Positions 1 to 64,000 of a stretch of DNA of 64,000 nucleotides are shown here, one piece after another (position 1 is the first letter of the stretch; the number at the start of each line of letters is the position of its first letter). Source of the DNA: Musa acuminata AAA Group (lineage: Eukaryota; Streptophyta; Magnoliopsida; Zingiberales; Musaceae). Made by a program: the position numbers and the translations under genes. Location: the NCBI RefSeq assembly GCF_036884655.1, contig NC_088330.1, positions 31,003,001 through 31,067,000 of the forward strand. Reading direction: 5' to 3'. The notes under the pieces were generated by a model that worked only from the letters and a program-made list of their open reading frames with translations, was not told where the DNA came from and did not search any database.

Positions 1-94
1 AGTGGAGAAGAAATAGTTACAACTTGCCTTAAGCTTTTAAAAAGAATAGTGGAAATCAAACTACAAAAATTATTAAGTTTTTTTCTGAACTTAC

Positions 95-54590
<54,496 letters not shown>

Positions 54591-54717
54591 GTTTGACGAC
54601 GGCGGAAACCCCGAGAGGCGGCGAACGGAAGCAGAGGTCGAGGAATGGAAGTTAACGTTTGGAAGGTGGTCGCTGAGGCGGTGAAATCGGGGGTTTATAG
54701 CGGCCAAGGTCGGTCGC

Positions 54718-54870
54718 GTTTTAGGGTTTTAGGCGGCAACGTAAAAGCAGATCAAAGGTGGGCTCGAACGAAACCCCTGGCCGGAGTTCCGCGGTTCGAC
54801 TCGGCTGACTCGGAGAAACCCCGGGCGGATCGCGGCCGAGGTTATTGGCGCCACGCTACTCTAGGGTTTA
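54718..54870 (-). promoter_or_regulatory. Telo-box and site II motifs upstream of midasin
   Basis: On the minus strand, AAACCCTAAA lies at 54729-54720 (about 130 bp before the ATG) and TAAACCCTAG at 54870-54861. A TGGGCT site II motif lies between them on the plus strand at 54759-54764. Telo-box plus site II is a well-documented arrangement in promoters and 5' UTRs of plant ribosomal-protein and ribosome-biogenesis genes, where it links expression to cell proliferation (TCP and telo-box-binding factors). The motifs are seen directly. Their function here is inference from the gene's role. No transcription start can be placed. Confidence 0.6.
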
Positions 54871-57800
54871 CCTGTCTCGATTAGGGCAGGCAACGCAAGA
54901 TTCCTCCACAGAATCCAGTGGTCTGGACTGACTAGGACACGTCGGACTGTCACAGGAAAGGGGCAACCGGTGTTCCCTGAATTTGCACAGACTGGTGATC
55001 TGCACTGCATGAATGCTTAAGTTTGCGGTAACCCTATCAGAATAACACGATAATTTCTTGAATAATAATCTTGCGTTTGTTATCTTAACAAGATAACTTC
55101 GAAATACAATTAGATAAATGCTTGACGTAAAAGAATGTGATGTGAATATGTTTTTGCGAATTATCACCTGAATCGTCAGATGTACGTCTAATGAATTCTT
55201 GCTATTAAATTATTAATGCACCGGAGAGGATTACCATTTTGTTAGCTCGGTCGAGTATGATTACAACTTCTCTTTTTGTGTTTAGATACAAAACTCAAAA
55301 ATGGCATGTTGTTTCTAAGTCTTGGGCCTCTTGTTCATCTTCCATCTACGTTATTTATTTTCATTAAAATAAAAGTTTTAGGTTTTTTTCTCATGACATA
55401 TTGTCATTTTAAATTCAAATTGTGCATCACATATATTAAATTATTCATTTAATTTTGATGTAAATTTTTTTTTATATAATAATTTATCATCTCAAGAAAA
55501 TTTCTTACCTGGGTTACATTAATCGATCCGGGTCAAATACATTATGTCTAAGAAATATTATTTTTTCAATCAAAAATTTTTTTTTAACTTTGTATATATT
55601 TTTTTTACTTTAAAATACTTCAAATTATTCTTATTTTTTCTCTATAATGTGAGTACATCACATGTTTGTCTAGATACTTTTTAAATATTATGTTCATTCA
55701 GTCTATAAAAGTAATTGATGCATTTGTTAGACCAAATGATATTACAAGATATTATCTTAGGGATAATCATTTTTTATTTTTTAAATTAATGATATTTTAA
55801 TCTCAAATCAATTTTAGAAAACATGAATGAATCTTATAATTGATCAAATAAGTCATCGATTCTATAAAATAAATATTTATTCAATTCTATATAGTCTATG
55901 TATGATTGCATTGTCTTTTTTTTTTTTCTTCATAAATAAAAATGTGCTCTTGAGATAAAAACTATGACGAATAAAACTTTGATCAAAAAGTTTTTATAAT
56001 TATATCTCTAACTCATTCCATTCTACTAGAGTTATCTCTAACTCGTTCTATTCCATTCCATTACATTCCATTCAGTGTTAAGTATTAAGTTTATGATAAA
56101 CTCAATCTCTCTAAACAGTGATAGTCAAAGATAATCTTCTAGAAATATATTTAAAAATTCATTCACAATAGTCGCAATCATTAGCTTTTTTTTTTTCATA
56201 TTGGTTTCGATCATATTTGTCAATATCTTATACATAACTCTTATATCATTAGTGGGTTGGTGAATCATTCTTACTAAATCTCTTATTTAGTGATTTTAAA
56301 ACATCTTATCCTCGAGTTCTATTGCCATCATCTCTTTTGCATAAGCCAATGCCTCAATTATTTAGAGTGTCACTCAACCCATTAATTATCACATTTTGTT
56401 GATCTCAACGAGATGATGCCTCTTTACCTCAAAGAAGTCTCATCCTAACATCGTAAATATAAAAATATTATATTATAATAAGAAAATAATAATAATAATA
56501 ATTTAATTATTAAAACTTGTAAGATGATTGAATAATATATATAAAGTCTATACGACTCAAGACCTAGGCTCTTATAACATTACTTGTAAAACTATACTTC
56601 TAGTTTCATTTATATTATATATGCATGACTAATATATAATACTCTATTGTAATTTGCTTATGCTATCAATGACAATATAGTAGGAAAGCTACTATACTGT
56701 CCAGTATAGCCTTTCACTTATTTTTTTTTTTAATGTTTTTCTGATCTAATGATAAAAAAAAAAGAGGTTTAAATCGACAGTAAAGTTTTCTAAATAATTC
56801 AAGCATTTTAAAAATTTCAGAACAATACAATTAAATATAATTATGTAAAAAATTATGGTAATTTGTTGGCACATCTCATCTTTTAAATCTCTTTGCAATG
56901 GTTGTTTGAGTGCTACTCAAAGAGAACTAGTAATCTTTTTCCTCAAATATATTTTTCCTTTCCCTTTAGATGCAGTTTCATCTTTCTCTCATCCTTCTTA
57001 TTTTCATAATTTAACTCTTCTATTTCATAATCTTTCTCAATACTTATATCATTTGTTTTATAACGTCATCTGACATACTTTTACATGACTCAAATGTTTA
57101 AAATGGTAGACGCTGTGTGAGATGATCTTTTTCATAAAATATACATCCAACATTTTCTAAATTATTTTTCACTCAATAATAAGTTAATTAGTAAGTCGAG
57201 TATATGTGATGATTTTATAATAAATATTATTGGTGTCGATAAAGTGAGAATAAAGATGATTGATAGAGTGGTGCATATTTTCAATATAGTATATTATAAA
57301 GATATGAAATTTTTTAATTTTTTAAGTCTTTTATAATTTCAAGGATTAGATTTTTAATAATCATACCATTTGAAATGAAGTACAATAAAGATATCAAAGA
57401 GTTGAAAATAGGTTACACGTGTAAGTGATAGTAGGTACTGATGATACTAAGATTTGTTTACAATGTAAAAAATAAAATATAATATTCATGATTTCTAGGA
57501 TGTAAATGGTTGAGAGGGAAAATATCATGCTATTAAGATGGTGAGATAAAAGTCTCTCTCTCAAATGAAATAGCATAATTGATTTGATTACAGTTACATA
57601 AGGGCTAATTATATATTATAATTATAATATAGTTATCTCAGTCCTTATACTTTCAAAAGTTATAACGAAAGTGAAACATTATGATCCCTATATAAAATTA
57701 AAAATAAAAAAATTATTGGAACAACGAGATTAAATGTTTTATTTTTCTATGTAGAAGGATTTTGATGTAGCTTTTGAAAGTATATATATCAAGATGCTAA

Positions 57801-58532
57801 ATATAACTAATTATAAAGGGTAATATGTAATTAACCCGGATATATTGGTGGGCTGATTGAAATCAAGTGTTGGACCATGAATTTATTCAATTTGTATAGT
57901 TGTGATGATTCTTTGCGTCAATAGTTCAATTTTTGTAGGAGGCAAGAAGTGGAAAAATACTCACTAAAGTAGAGATTGTTAAAGTTGGTAAATATTTTAA
58001 AGAGTCTTAATCGTATTCAAATTAATTGGGAGAGTTTTAATTAATTGAAACACCTTAGTGAATTAGGGTTTGTTCCTATAAATATATCTCAGATTTTTAA
58101 GGTTTTAACGAGAGGAAGAGTCAAGACATTTTGGTTGCTAGAGATTTTTTTTTTTTTCCAGTTTTATACAATAAGTGTACGAGGAGAGTTATACTTGAGC
58201 TATGATAACTCAAGTATCTTATAATTGATCTTATATATTAAGAAAATTAATTTTTTTCATGCGATTAGGTGAGATTTGTCAATCATGTTAAATCTTATAT
58301 CAATTTTTTTATATGTTTTGATTTTATGGTTTTTTATTTTTTATTCTTTATCTTCCTCTAAACAGAAAGAGATGTACAAGCCTAAAGAAGAGATGGACGA
58401 GAGGGGAAGGAAACATAGAATATAAAAAGAGAGGAGAATCTACACGTCTTCTCATCCCTTCTACGGACTATCGAAGAGAAGCGACAATGACTCTTTGATG
58501 CTATTGATATGTTATTTGATTATCGCTATTAG

Positions 58533-58870
58533 AAGCTACAGGAGAGAAACAATAACATTAAATGATAGGTCGATAATGTTTGTAACACTCCTTGTTACTT
58601 CTGGGGGTAATTCAAGAGAAGCAACAATGACTATGGAGAAAAATAGCAATGTTGAGAGGGTGATCTATGGCGTTTGCTACGCTCTTTGTCGTTCCCGTGG
58701 GGCATCGAAGAGAAGCAATAATGTCTCGTTGTTACTCTTATTGGCTACAGGAGAAAAGCAATGTTAAATGGACAATCAATGATGTTCATAGCACTCCTTA
58801 TATCTCATGAAGCGACAACGATTCTTGTGAACTATGGGAGAGAAACAACAACGTTCGAAGCACTCTCTTG
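58533..58870. repeat. Degenerate tandem repeats with GAGAAGCAACAATG core
   Basis: GCTACAGGAGA occurs at about 58535 and 58747. GAAGAGAAGCRACAATG-like cores recur near 58474, 58615, 58709 and 58803, and variants of GTTYRTARCACTCC recur near 58580 and 58776. The units are about 95-110 bp and strongly diverged, suggesting an old minisatellite. Confidence 0.6.
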
Positions 58871-59077
58871 TTGGTAGTTAGTACTCATGATTGTTTCCTT
58901 ATCACTCTAGATTGCACGTCGGTTCTTCTTCACAATGAATCCCTTTTGTTTTTTGCTTTTATACAGTCAATTGATTTGACTCGATAAACTCAACTTGACT
59001 CATCTAAGTCGATCGATCTAACTTAGTCTATGAGTTAAGTCGATTCCATTATTTTTAGTGAACATATTTGATCTGAC

Positions 59078-59415
59078 CTACTAGAGCTAATCTGGACTCT
59101 AAGATTATACGATCATACGATTGCATTTAACAACATTGATGTATTTGTAGATGTTTTTCCATCTCATTCTCTACTTTTGGAGATATAAGTTGATTATCGA
59201 GTAGGAGAGCGAGGTTTTTCCTACTAGAGCTAATATGGACTCTAAGATTATACGATCATACGATTGCATTTAACAACATTGATGTATTTGTAGATGTTTT
59301 TCCATCTCATTCTCTAATTCATCTCATTGATGAATTACTCCACTCGAAATGACCAACGTTTCTTGACTTGCATACTAAGTTGGCGAGGTTGATTATCGAG
59401 TAGGAGAGCGAGCAG
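59078..59415. repeat. Interleaved duplication, about 142-bp period
   Basis: CCTACTAGAGCTAAT followed by GGACTCTAAGATTATACGATC occurs at about 59078 and 59220 and continues through CAACATTGATGTATTTG. GTTGATTATCGAGTAGGAGAG occurs at about 59190 and 59390. The two repeat pairs overlap in an a-b-a-b order. Confidence 0.85.
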
Positions 59416-59572
59416 TGTCGAATAGGTTTGATGGAATTCATTCGATACCCACAAGCAATCGAACAATGAAACGAGAGTGTGAGCATCACAAAATCAAATC
59501 AACAACATAATGCATTAAGTATCCTCTATTCATATTTATTTATGTAAATCGCTTATGCGACGAGAGATTACT

Positions 59573-59690
59573 TGGATCTATTGGACGAATAACGATGATT
59601 TTTATTAGATAGTCCCGAGCTTGTATCTATTAGACTAATAACATCTCGATTTTTAGTAGATTACTGGATCCACTGGACCAATAACATCAC
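59573..59690. repeat. Three imperfect units of about 55-60 bp
   Basis: Variants of GGATCTATTGGACGAATAAC occur three times (near 59575, 59632 and 59688), each followed by ACGATTTTTA-like sequence and a TTAGATAGTCC/GATTACTGG linker. Old tandem repeat upstream of the transporter gene. Confidence 0.65.
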
Positions 59691-60196
59691 GATTGCTACC
59701 GCAGTCTCGAGCTTTGAACTACGAGTGTAAAGATAGAATAGAGGAGCAAGACTGAATGAATATGCCAATCATCGGGTTGGGTCAAGCAGGTTGAATTTGA
59801 ATCGAATCCGACTCGATTTAGATCAGGGAATGGACGACTTGAAACATATCATGCGTGTCATTCGAAATGTTCATCTTCTTTTCCCCATAAACGGAAATAA
59901 TGCATTGGAAATGCAAGGAGAAACGGATTCCGCTGATTCGCGCGTCACGCAGCCTCTTCCTCGGCCACATTCAACTTCCTACGCGGCATACCCGCTGCGC
60001 CAATCTTTCTGATGATTGGTGAGCTAAAATCAAAGCGAGTGGGGACCATCGGTGGGCCCATGTGCCTTTTCACAGGGTGATTGGGAGGGTATTGTGAGAT
60101 TAGGTACGTAACAATTTCTGAGATGGAGATAAACCCGACGGAGTACTGCGCTGGGGGAACGAGCTGTCTCTTCACCACTCCGCTTCGGAGCCCCAA

Positions 60197-60498
60197 ATGG
60201 CGAAGGCCGCGACTCCTCTCGCGGCGAGAGCGAGCGCGCTTTCTCGCTCTTCTAATCCCGTCCCCGCGCACCCCCCGCCGTCCTTCCACATACTGCCCCT
60301 TGCCTTGCCCACGCCTCCCCTTCTCCATCTCCCCTTACACCCATCAGTCGGTAAGCAAGTTCTCCCCTCACCTCGCTTCTTCTATATTTCTTTGTTCCTG
60401 TAGGTGTGTTTGGGCTAACTCGAATTAATAGTTTGGATTATGCGGATTTGTTTACTTCGATACCTAAGGAGTATGATTATTCTTTGAATTTATATTTG

Positions 60499-60537
<39 letters not shown>

Positions 60538-63500
60538 CTATTTTATGGATGTTCCGTCAAATTCTTGGCTTTCCGCTTTTCGTGGGTTAAAGTGTATCTT
60601 TGACCATCTCTGGTTAGGGTTTCTTGAAAACAAGAATCTCGTGCTCGAGTCTGAGTAAAATACTTTTGCCGGAATCTGAGTGTAATTGTTGTTTGATTTA
60701 GGTGTGTTGGTCACTCCTAAGTGTAAGGAAACGCTTATTTTGTTCGTGGCACTAGTTTGAGCTCTGTAGTTCCTTACTTTGTTTGAATAAAGAATCTTTC
60801 GCCGTCCAAATTCTAAAGTCTTCTTAACAAAAAGAGGACATGCTACTCAAAAATGGAACCTGGTTGACGTTGGAATTATGGTGGTTAAAGGAGAAACAGC
60901 ACATCAGATGACCCGATGAAGGCCAAAACTTTAAAAGCATCAGTAAATAATCAACTAGAAAGGCAATGATCACACAGACATCAATTATCTTATAACATCT
61001 GGGATAAAATGATTTACCCAAAAAGCAAGGAAAAAGCTAGGATAATGGTAAAACTAGGCCATTGTGTTGTTGGAGATTGGGAGGTTAATGTTGACAATGC
61101 ATAATAGAAGCTGGATATGGGACTAAGCCCTGCAAGGGTATAAGTCAGGGATAAGTCAAGTAGGGTTTGGATCGTGAAGGTAAATCAATGAGTGGTCTTG
61201 AGTTGGCAAACTTCTTCCATTTTTGGTGAACCCTCGTACCCGGAGAGTATATAAGCCACTTCATATTATGGTCATGATGATCAAACTAGTGTCATATTAG
61301 GAATCTATCTCATGCTGCATAAAGAGGTGGTCTTTTCACTTAACCTTATGGAAGGTTTAGAATTTTATATACTTATTCTCATTACATATCTTCTCTTTGA
61401 CATGTTTGCTTTGTACACCATTACCACTTATGAACCATGCATTAGTGAGGAGCTATAGCAAACCGGTCAAATTTGCTTAAGCTTTAGATTTCTGCTCCTT
61501 TTTGCCATCTAATTTCTCCTGTGCTATCTGTTTGTATGATGCAATCTGCACACACATTATTATGGTGTTACCTGGATATTAACTTGTATTGATTCAGGAA
61601 TACACATGAATTCTTTAGATGACAAATTACCTTCTAAAGCTTTTCTCCTCTGTAGTTAGATATAGATGCAAATCAAGGTTGAAACCAAAAAATTATGGTA
61701 TCAGAGCTCAAGCATCCAGTGTTGGGGCTGGGAACTATGGAGGAGAGAGAGAAGAAAACAGCCACAGCAATCTCATGGATGGTTCTACCAGTGAGAATTC
61801 ATCTAAATAGTGAGTTGTATACTATTCATTTTAAGTGTCCTCTTGTTATTATTTATCCACCATAGTTAATGGTTCATGAAATTATTTTTTATCTATTACC
61901 AAGTTTGGTTGTAGTTAATGGTGCATGAAAGTTCACTAAGTAATACAATTTCACAAAAGACAATAATTAAGCACTTCAATGGATTACATGTGTTTATCAT
62001 TAAAAAAGTCCGTATGAAAACCTCTGTTTTCTTTTTGTTTGCTTCATAATGTTATTTTTGGATTTGACGTTTCTCTCCCATAGTATTGATCTAAGATGTG
62101 TGAAAAAAGTAAATAAAGCAAAAAGAAAAAAAAAAAGAAGGTAAGAAGCTAAAAACTTCATCTGCTTTAAAACATAAACCAAGTAGAATCTGTGAACCTT
62201 CGAAAACTTCTACCAGGATTTTTGTTCTCTGTACTCCATAGCATATACACCTGATTTTTATGTGTAATTCACAAAAATCTTGCAAGCAATTGGACACTTC
62301 TTGATAACATTAATTTACTTTTATATTCACTTAGGTGATGCCTTTGTAGGACTTAATATCCGTCTAGACACAAGTGATAGAAGATTTACTATTTGATATT
62401 CTTTGCAATATTTAGATGAAGAAAATTGTATATTTTTGTTGAGCATCATAGATGTAAGTTAAGAAACTAATTTATGTATGACTTAATTTGTATTTTATAA
62501 CATGGCAGCCAAAAGTCTCTTTCTGGAGTCAATTACCAGCTGTCTATTGCTGGTGTCCTATTTGTTTCTGCAATAGCATTTGCACTTATTGTTTCCTTGA
62601 AGGGTGGTCCTTCTGCTCTCATAGCAACGCTTGCAAAATCAGGATTTACAGCTGCATTCACACTCATATTTGTTTCAGAGATCGGAGACAAGGTAATCAA
62701 TTTATAAAATAGCTACTAGACCTGTTTTTTGCTTGTATAGTTATTGCTCATGTAATATCATCAATAATTTGTAAAACTACAATTGTCCTTTGATTCGTTC
62801 TTTTTCAAATTTATCTAGACACCGTTTTTGTTATCTTAAGTTTGAAATTAATTTGCTTTCTCAACCAAGAATTCTAGGGTTACATGCTAGTGAACTTGGT
62901 AGGCTCGTTTGAGTATATATATCAAATGTTAATGTTATATGTCTGTTCACATAATTCTTTCTAGATCTCTACTTTTGTCTCTCTGTGTAATGGCTGAACC
63001 TGCTGAGAGAGAGTGTGTGTATGGGATGTCTATGATGGTTCCAGTTAATCAGTTTCTTTTAATGTTTGAGTTGCTTCTATGAAACTTGAAGTCTCCTCTT
63101 GATAATTAACTTATTTTTTAAACCGGTCAAGGAGTATTTGACATCGTCAACTGAAAGTCATTGTGTCCATGGTTGGCACATGCCGGCATTGTCCCATAAC
63201 CTTGCCCACACACTAGGTGCAAGTGCCCATGTTCACTCATTAAATGTGTGGCATGTGACAAACACAACTACCAAAGCACATTTAGGTACCAAAGCCACGA
63301 CAACCTGAACCTGCTGCACCATGCCATTAGGAAATTTGGCGATGGAACTGCTGCTATAAAGTATAAAGTTAACATTTTTTAAATGATTATTTAGGTTCAT
63401 AATTCTTCTACCGGTCCCATCTAGTGCCAGTTCAGGTGCATTAACTGATATTCCTGACTATACCTACAGATATCCATATGTGTTTCAACTTACATTTATA

Positions 63501-63736
63501 GGATGATTTACTTCTTAAATGATTATGTTATGGGCTCACATAGTTACATTTTCAAGAATTTGCATCTATAGTTGTTGTTTTCTTCTTGTCTGGTTTATCT
63601 ATTATGCATCTTAACTTCAAATTGACTACGTTCAGATTCTGTTACTGATATACAGAAAAAAGTGACGGACTCTAGTCTTTTTTTGCAGACATTTTTTATT
63701 GCTGCATTATTGGCGATGCAATATGACAAAGCAATG
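60197..63736 (+). CDS. PAM71: Chloroplast UPF0016/GDT1-family manganese (calcium) transporter, PAM71-like, 5' part
   Basis: Four exons: 60197-60350, 61656-61809, 62509-62692 and 63689-63736, together 180 codons in consistent phase; the gene continues past the right edge. The N-terminus MAKAATPLAARASALSRSSN is rich in Ala, Ser, Arg and Pro with no acidic residues, as in chloroplast transit peptides, and cleavage could fall near IRAQA (about residue 72). A hydrophobic helix follows (LSIAGVLFVSAIAFALIVSL, about 112-131). Then comes SGFTAAFTLIFVSEIGDK joined across intron 3 to TFFIAALLAMQYDKAM, the first E-x-G-D-K-T signature of the GDT1 family. PAM71 imports Mn into the thylakoid lumen for photosystem II; its paralogue CMT1 works at the envelope. 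The FVSEIGDKTFFIAALLAMQY stretch fits PAM71 better, but CMT1 is not excluded. The second signature motif lies outside the window. Confidence 0.87.
60351..61655 (+). other. Intron 1 of the PAM71-like gene
   Basis: The intron starts GTAAGC and ends with the pyrimidine-rich acceptor CTTTTCTCCTCTGTAG. It includes a run of 37 T (60501-60537). Nearer AGs at about 61598 and 61618 each lead to early stops, so 61656 is preferred. Nothing else was recognised. Confidence 0.75.
60501..60537. repeat. Poly(T) run of about 37 bases
   Basis: Uninterrupted T in intron 1 of the PAM71-like gene. Its length is likely to vary between reads and individuals. Confidence 0.95.
61810..63688 (+). other. Introns 2 and 3 of the PAM71-like gene (around exon 62509-62692)
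   Basis: Intron 2 is 61810-62508 (starts GTGAGT). Intron 3 is 62693-63688 (starts GTAATC, ends TTTTTTTGCAG). Both are AT-rich; no repeat or nested gene was recognised. Confidence 0.7.
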
Positions 63737-64000
63737 GTATATTACTTGACCTGTTAATTGTTTATACATTCTTATCTAGGTGCTTACCTTGGGCTTTGAG
63801 TTAGATTCATGTGCATCCGTTTTATGATAGTGTCTGCTTCAACTTTGAGCGATCTAATGCTTAATGTCAATGCAAGATGTAGAAAGGGATACTTCTTGAT
63901 ACTTTCAATTAAGAGAGCCTTACAGAATTTATAGGGGTACAAGCTTGACAAATGAAGAAACTAAAGCATACAAAATCAGGAAACTAATCTCCCAAAAAAG
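63737..64000 (+). other. Start of intron 4 of the PAM71-like gene
   Basis: Begins GTATAT after the codon for Met in QYDKAM. No acceptor or further exon was recognised before the window ends. Confidence 0.65.

Larger units (their letters stand above)
54871..60196. other. Intergenic region between divergent midasin and the GDT1-family gene
   Basis: About 5.3 kb. Stretch 55200-58300 is very AT-rich with many homopolymer A/T runs and no open frame with a recognisable domain. Stretch 58480-59700 has several families of degenerate tandem repeats (see separate entries). Stretch 59740-60196 becomes GC-richer and should include the transporter's promoter and 5' UTR; I could not place a TATA box or start site. 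Short ORFs here (59791-60012 plus; 59945-60328 minus) look like chance. Confidence 0.6.

Noticed and set aside
59945..60328. 127-residue minus-strand ORF overlapping exon 1 of the PAM71-like gene
   Set aside because: Arg/Gly-rich shadow of the GC-rich plus-strand exon and its upstream region; no family resemblance.

Overview
The window is nuclear DNA of a flowering plant. It holds large AT-rich introns with plant-type splice sites, hAT-type DNA transposons, miniature inverted-repeat elements, long (TA)n tracts and two plant nuclear genes. A commelinid monocot, perhaps Musaceae, is my guess from the look of the repeats. It is not demonstrated.

Positions 95-54590 on the minus strand are one gene: midasin (MDN1), the giant AAA+ ATPase of 60S ribosomal subunit biogenesis. 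I could chain 60 exons in consistent phase from a conserved N-terminal start at 54590 to an exon at 163-95. Together they encode about 3,890 residues: the N-terminal region, all six AAA modules, and much of the long linker. The last roughly 1,500 residues (rest of linker, acidic region, C-terminal MIDAS domain) lie beyond the left edge. The AAA5 region contains one likely GC-AG intron. The upstream region carries telo-box and site II motifs, a combination typical of plant ribosome-biogenesis promoters.

The midasin introns hold most of the accessory DNA. A 4.06-kb hAT element (15402-19461) lies in the 7.1-kb intron 36, with matching ends, a perfect 8-bp target duplication and a decayed BED/hAT transposase. 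Nested inside it is a 238-bp foldback element with its own perfect 8-bp duplication. A related 1.5-kb non-autonomous hAT (44869-46377) sits in intron 8. A GTACCG-rich foldback MITE family recurs in at least four introns. Several introns carry two- or three-copy tandem duplications (30.4, 33.3 and 41.2 kb) and (TA)n tracts (29.1 and 30.1 kb).

Positions 54591-60196 are a mostly AT-rich intergenic region with degenerate tandem repeats at 58.5-59.7 kb. From 60197 on the plus strand, four exons encode the N-terminal 180 residues of a chloroplast-targeted UPF0016/GDT1-family transporter, most likely PAM71. It continues past the right edge. The two genes are divergently arranged. They share no obvious pathway: one serves nucleolar/nucleoplasmic 60S maturation, the other thylakoid manganese supply. 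I found no tRNA, rRNA, CRISPR array or operon-like system.
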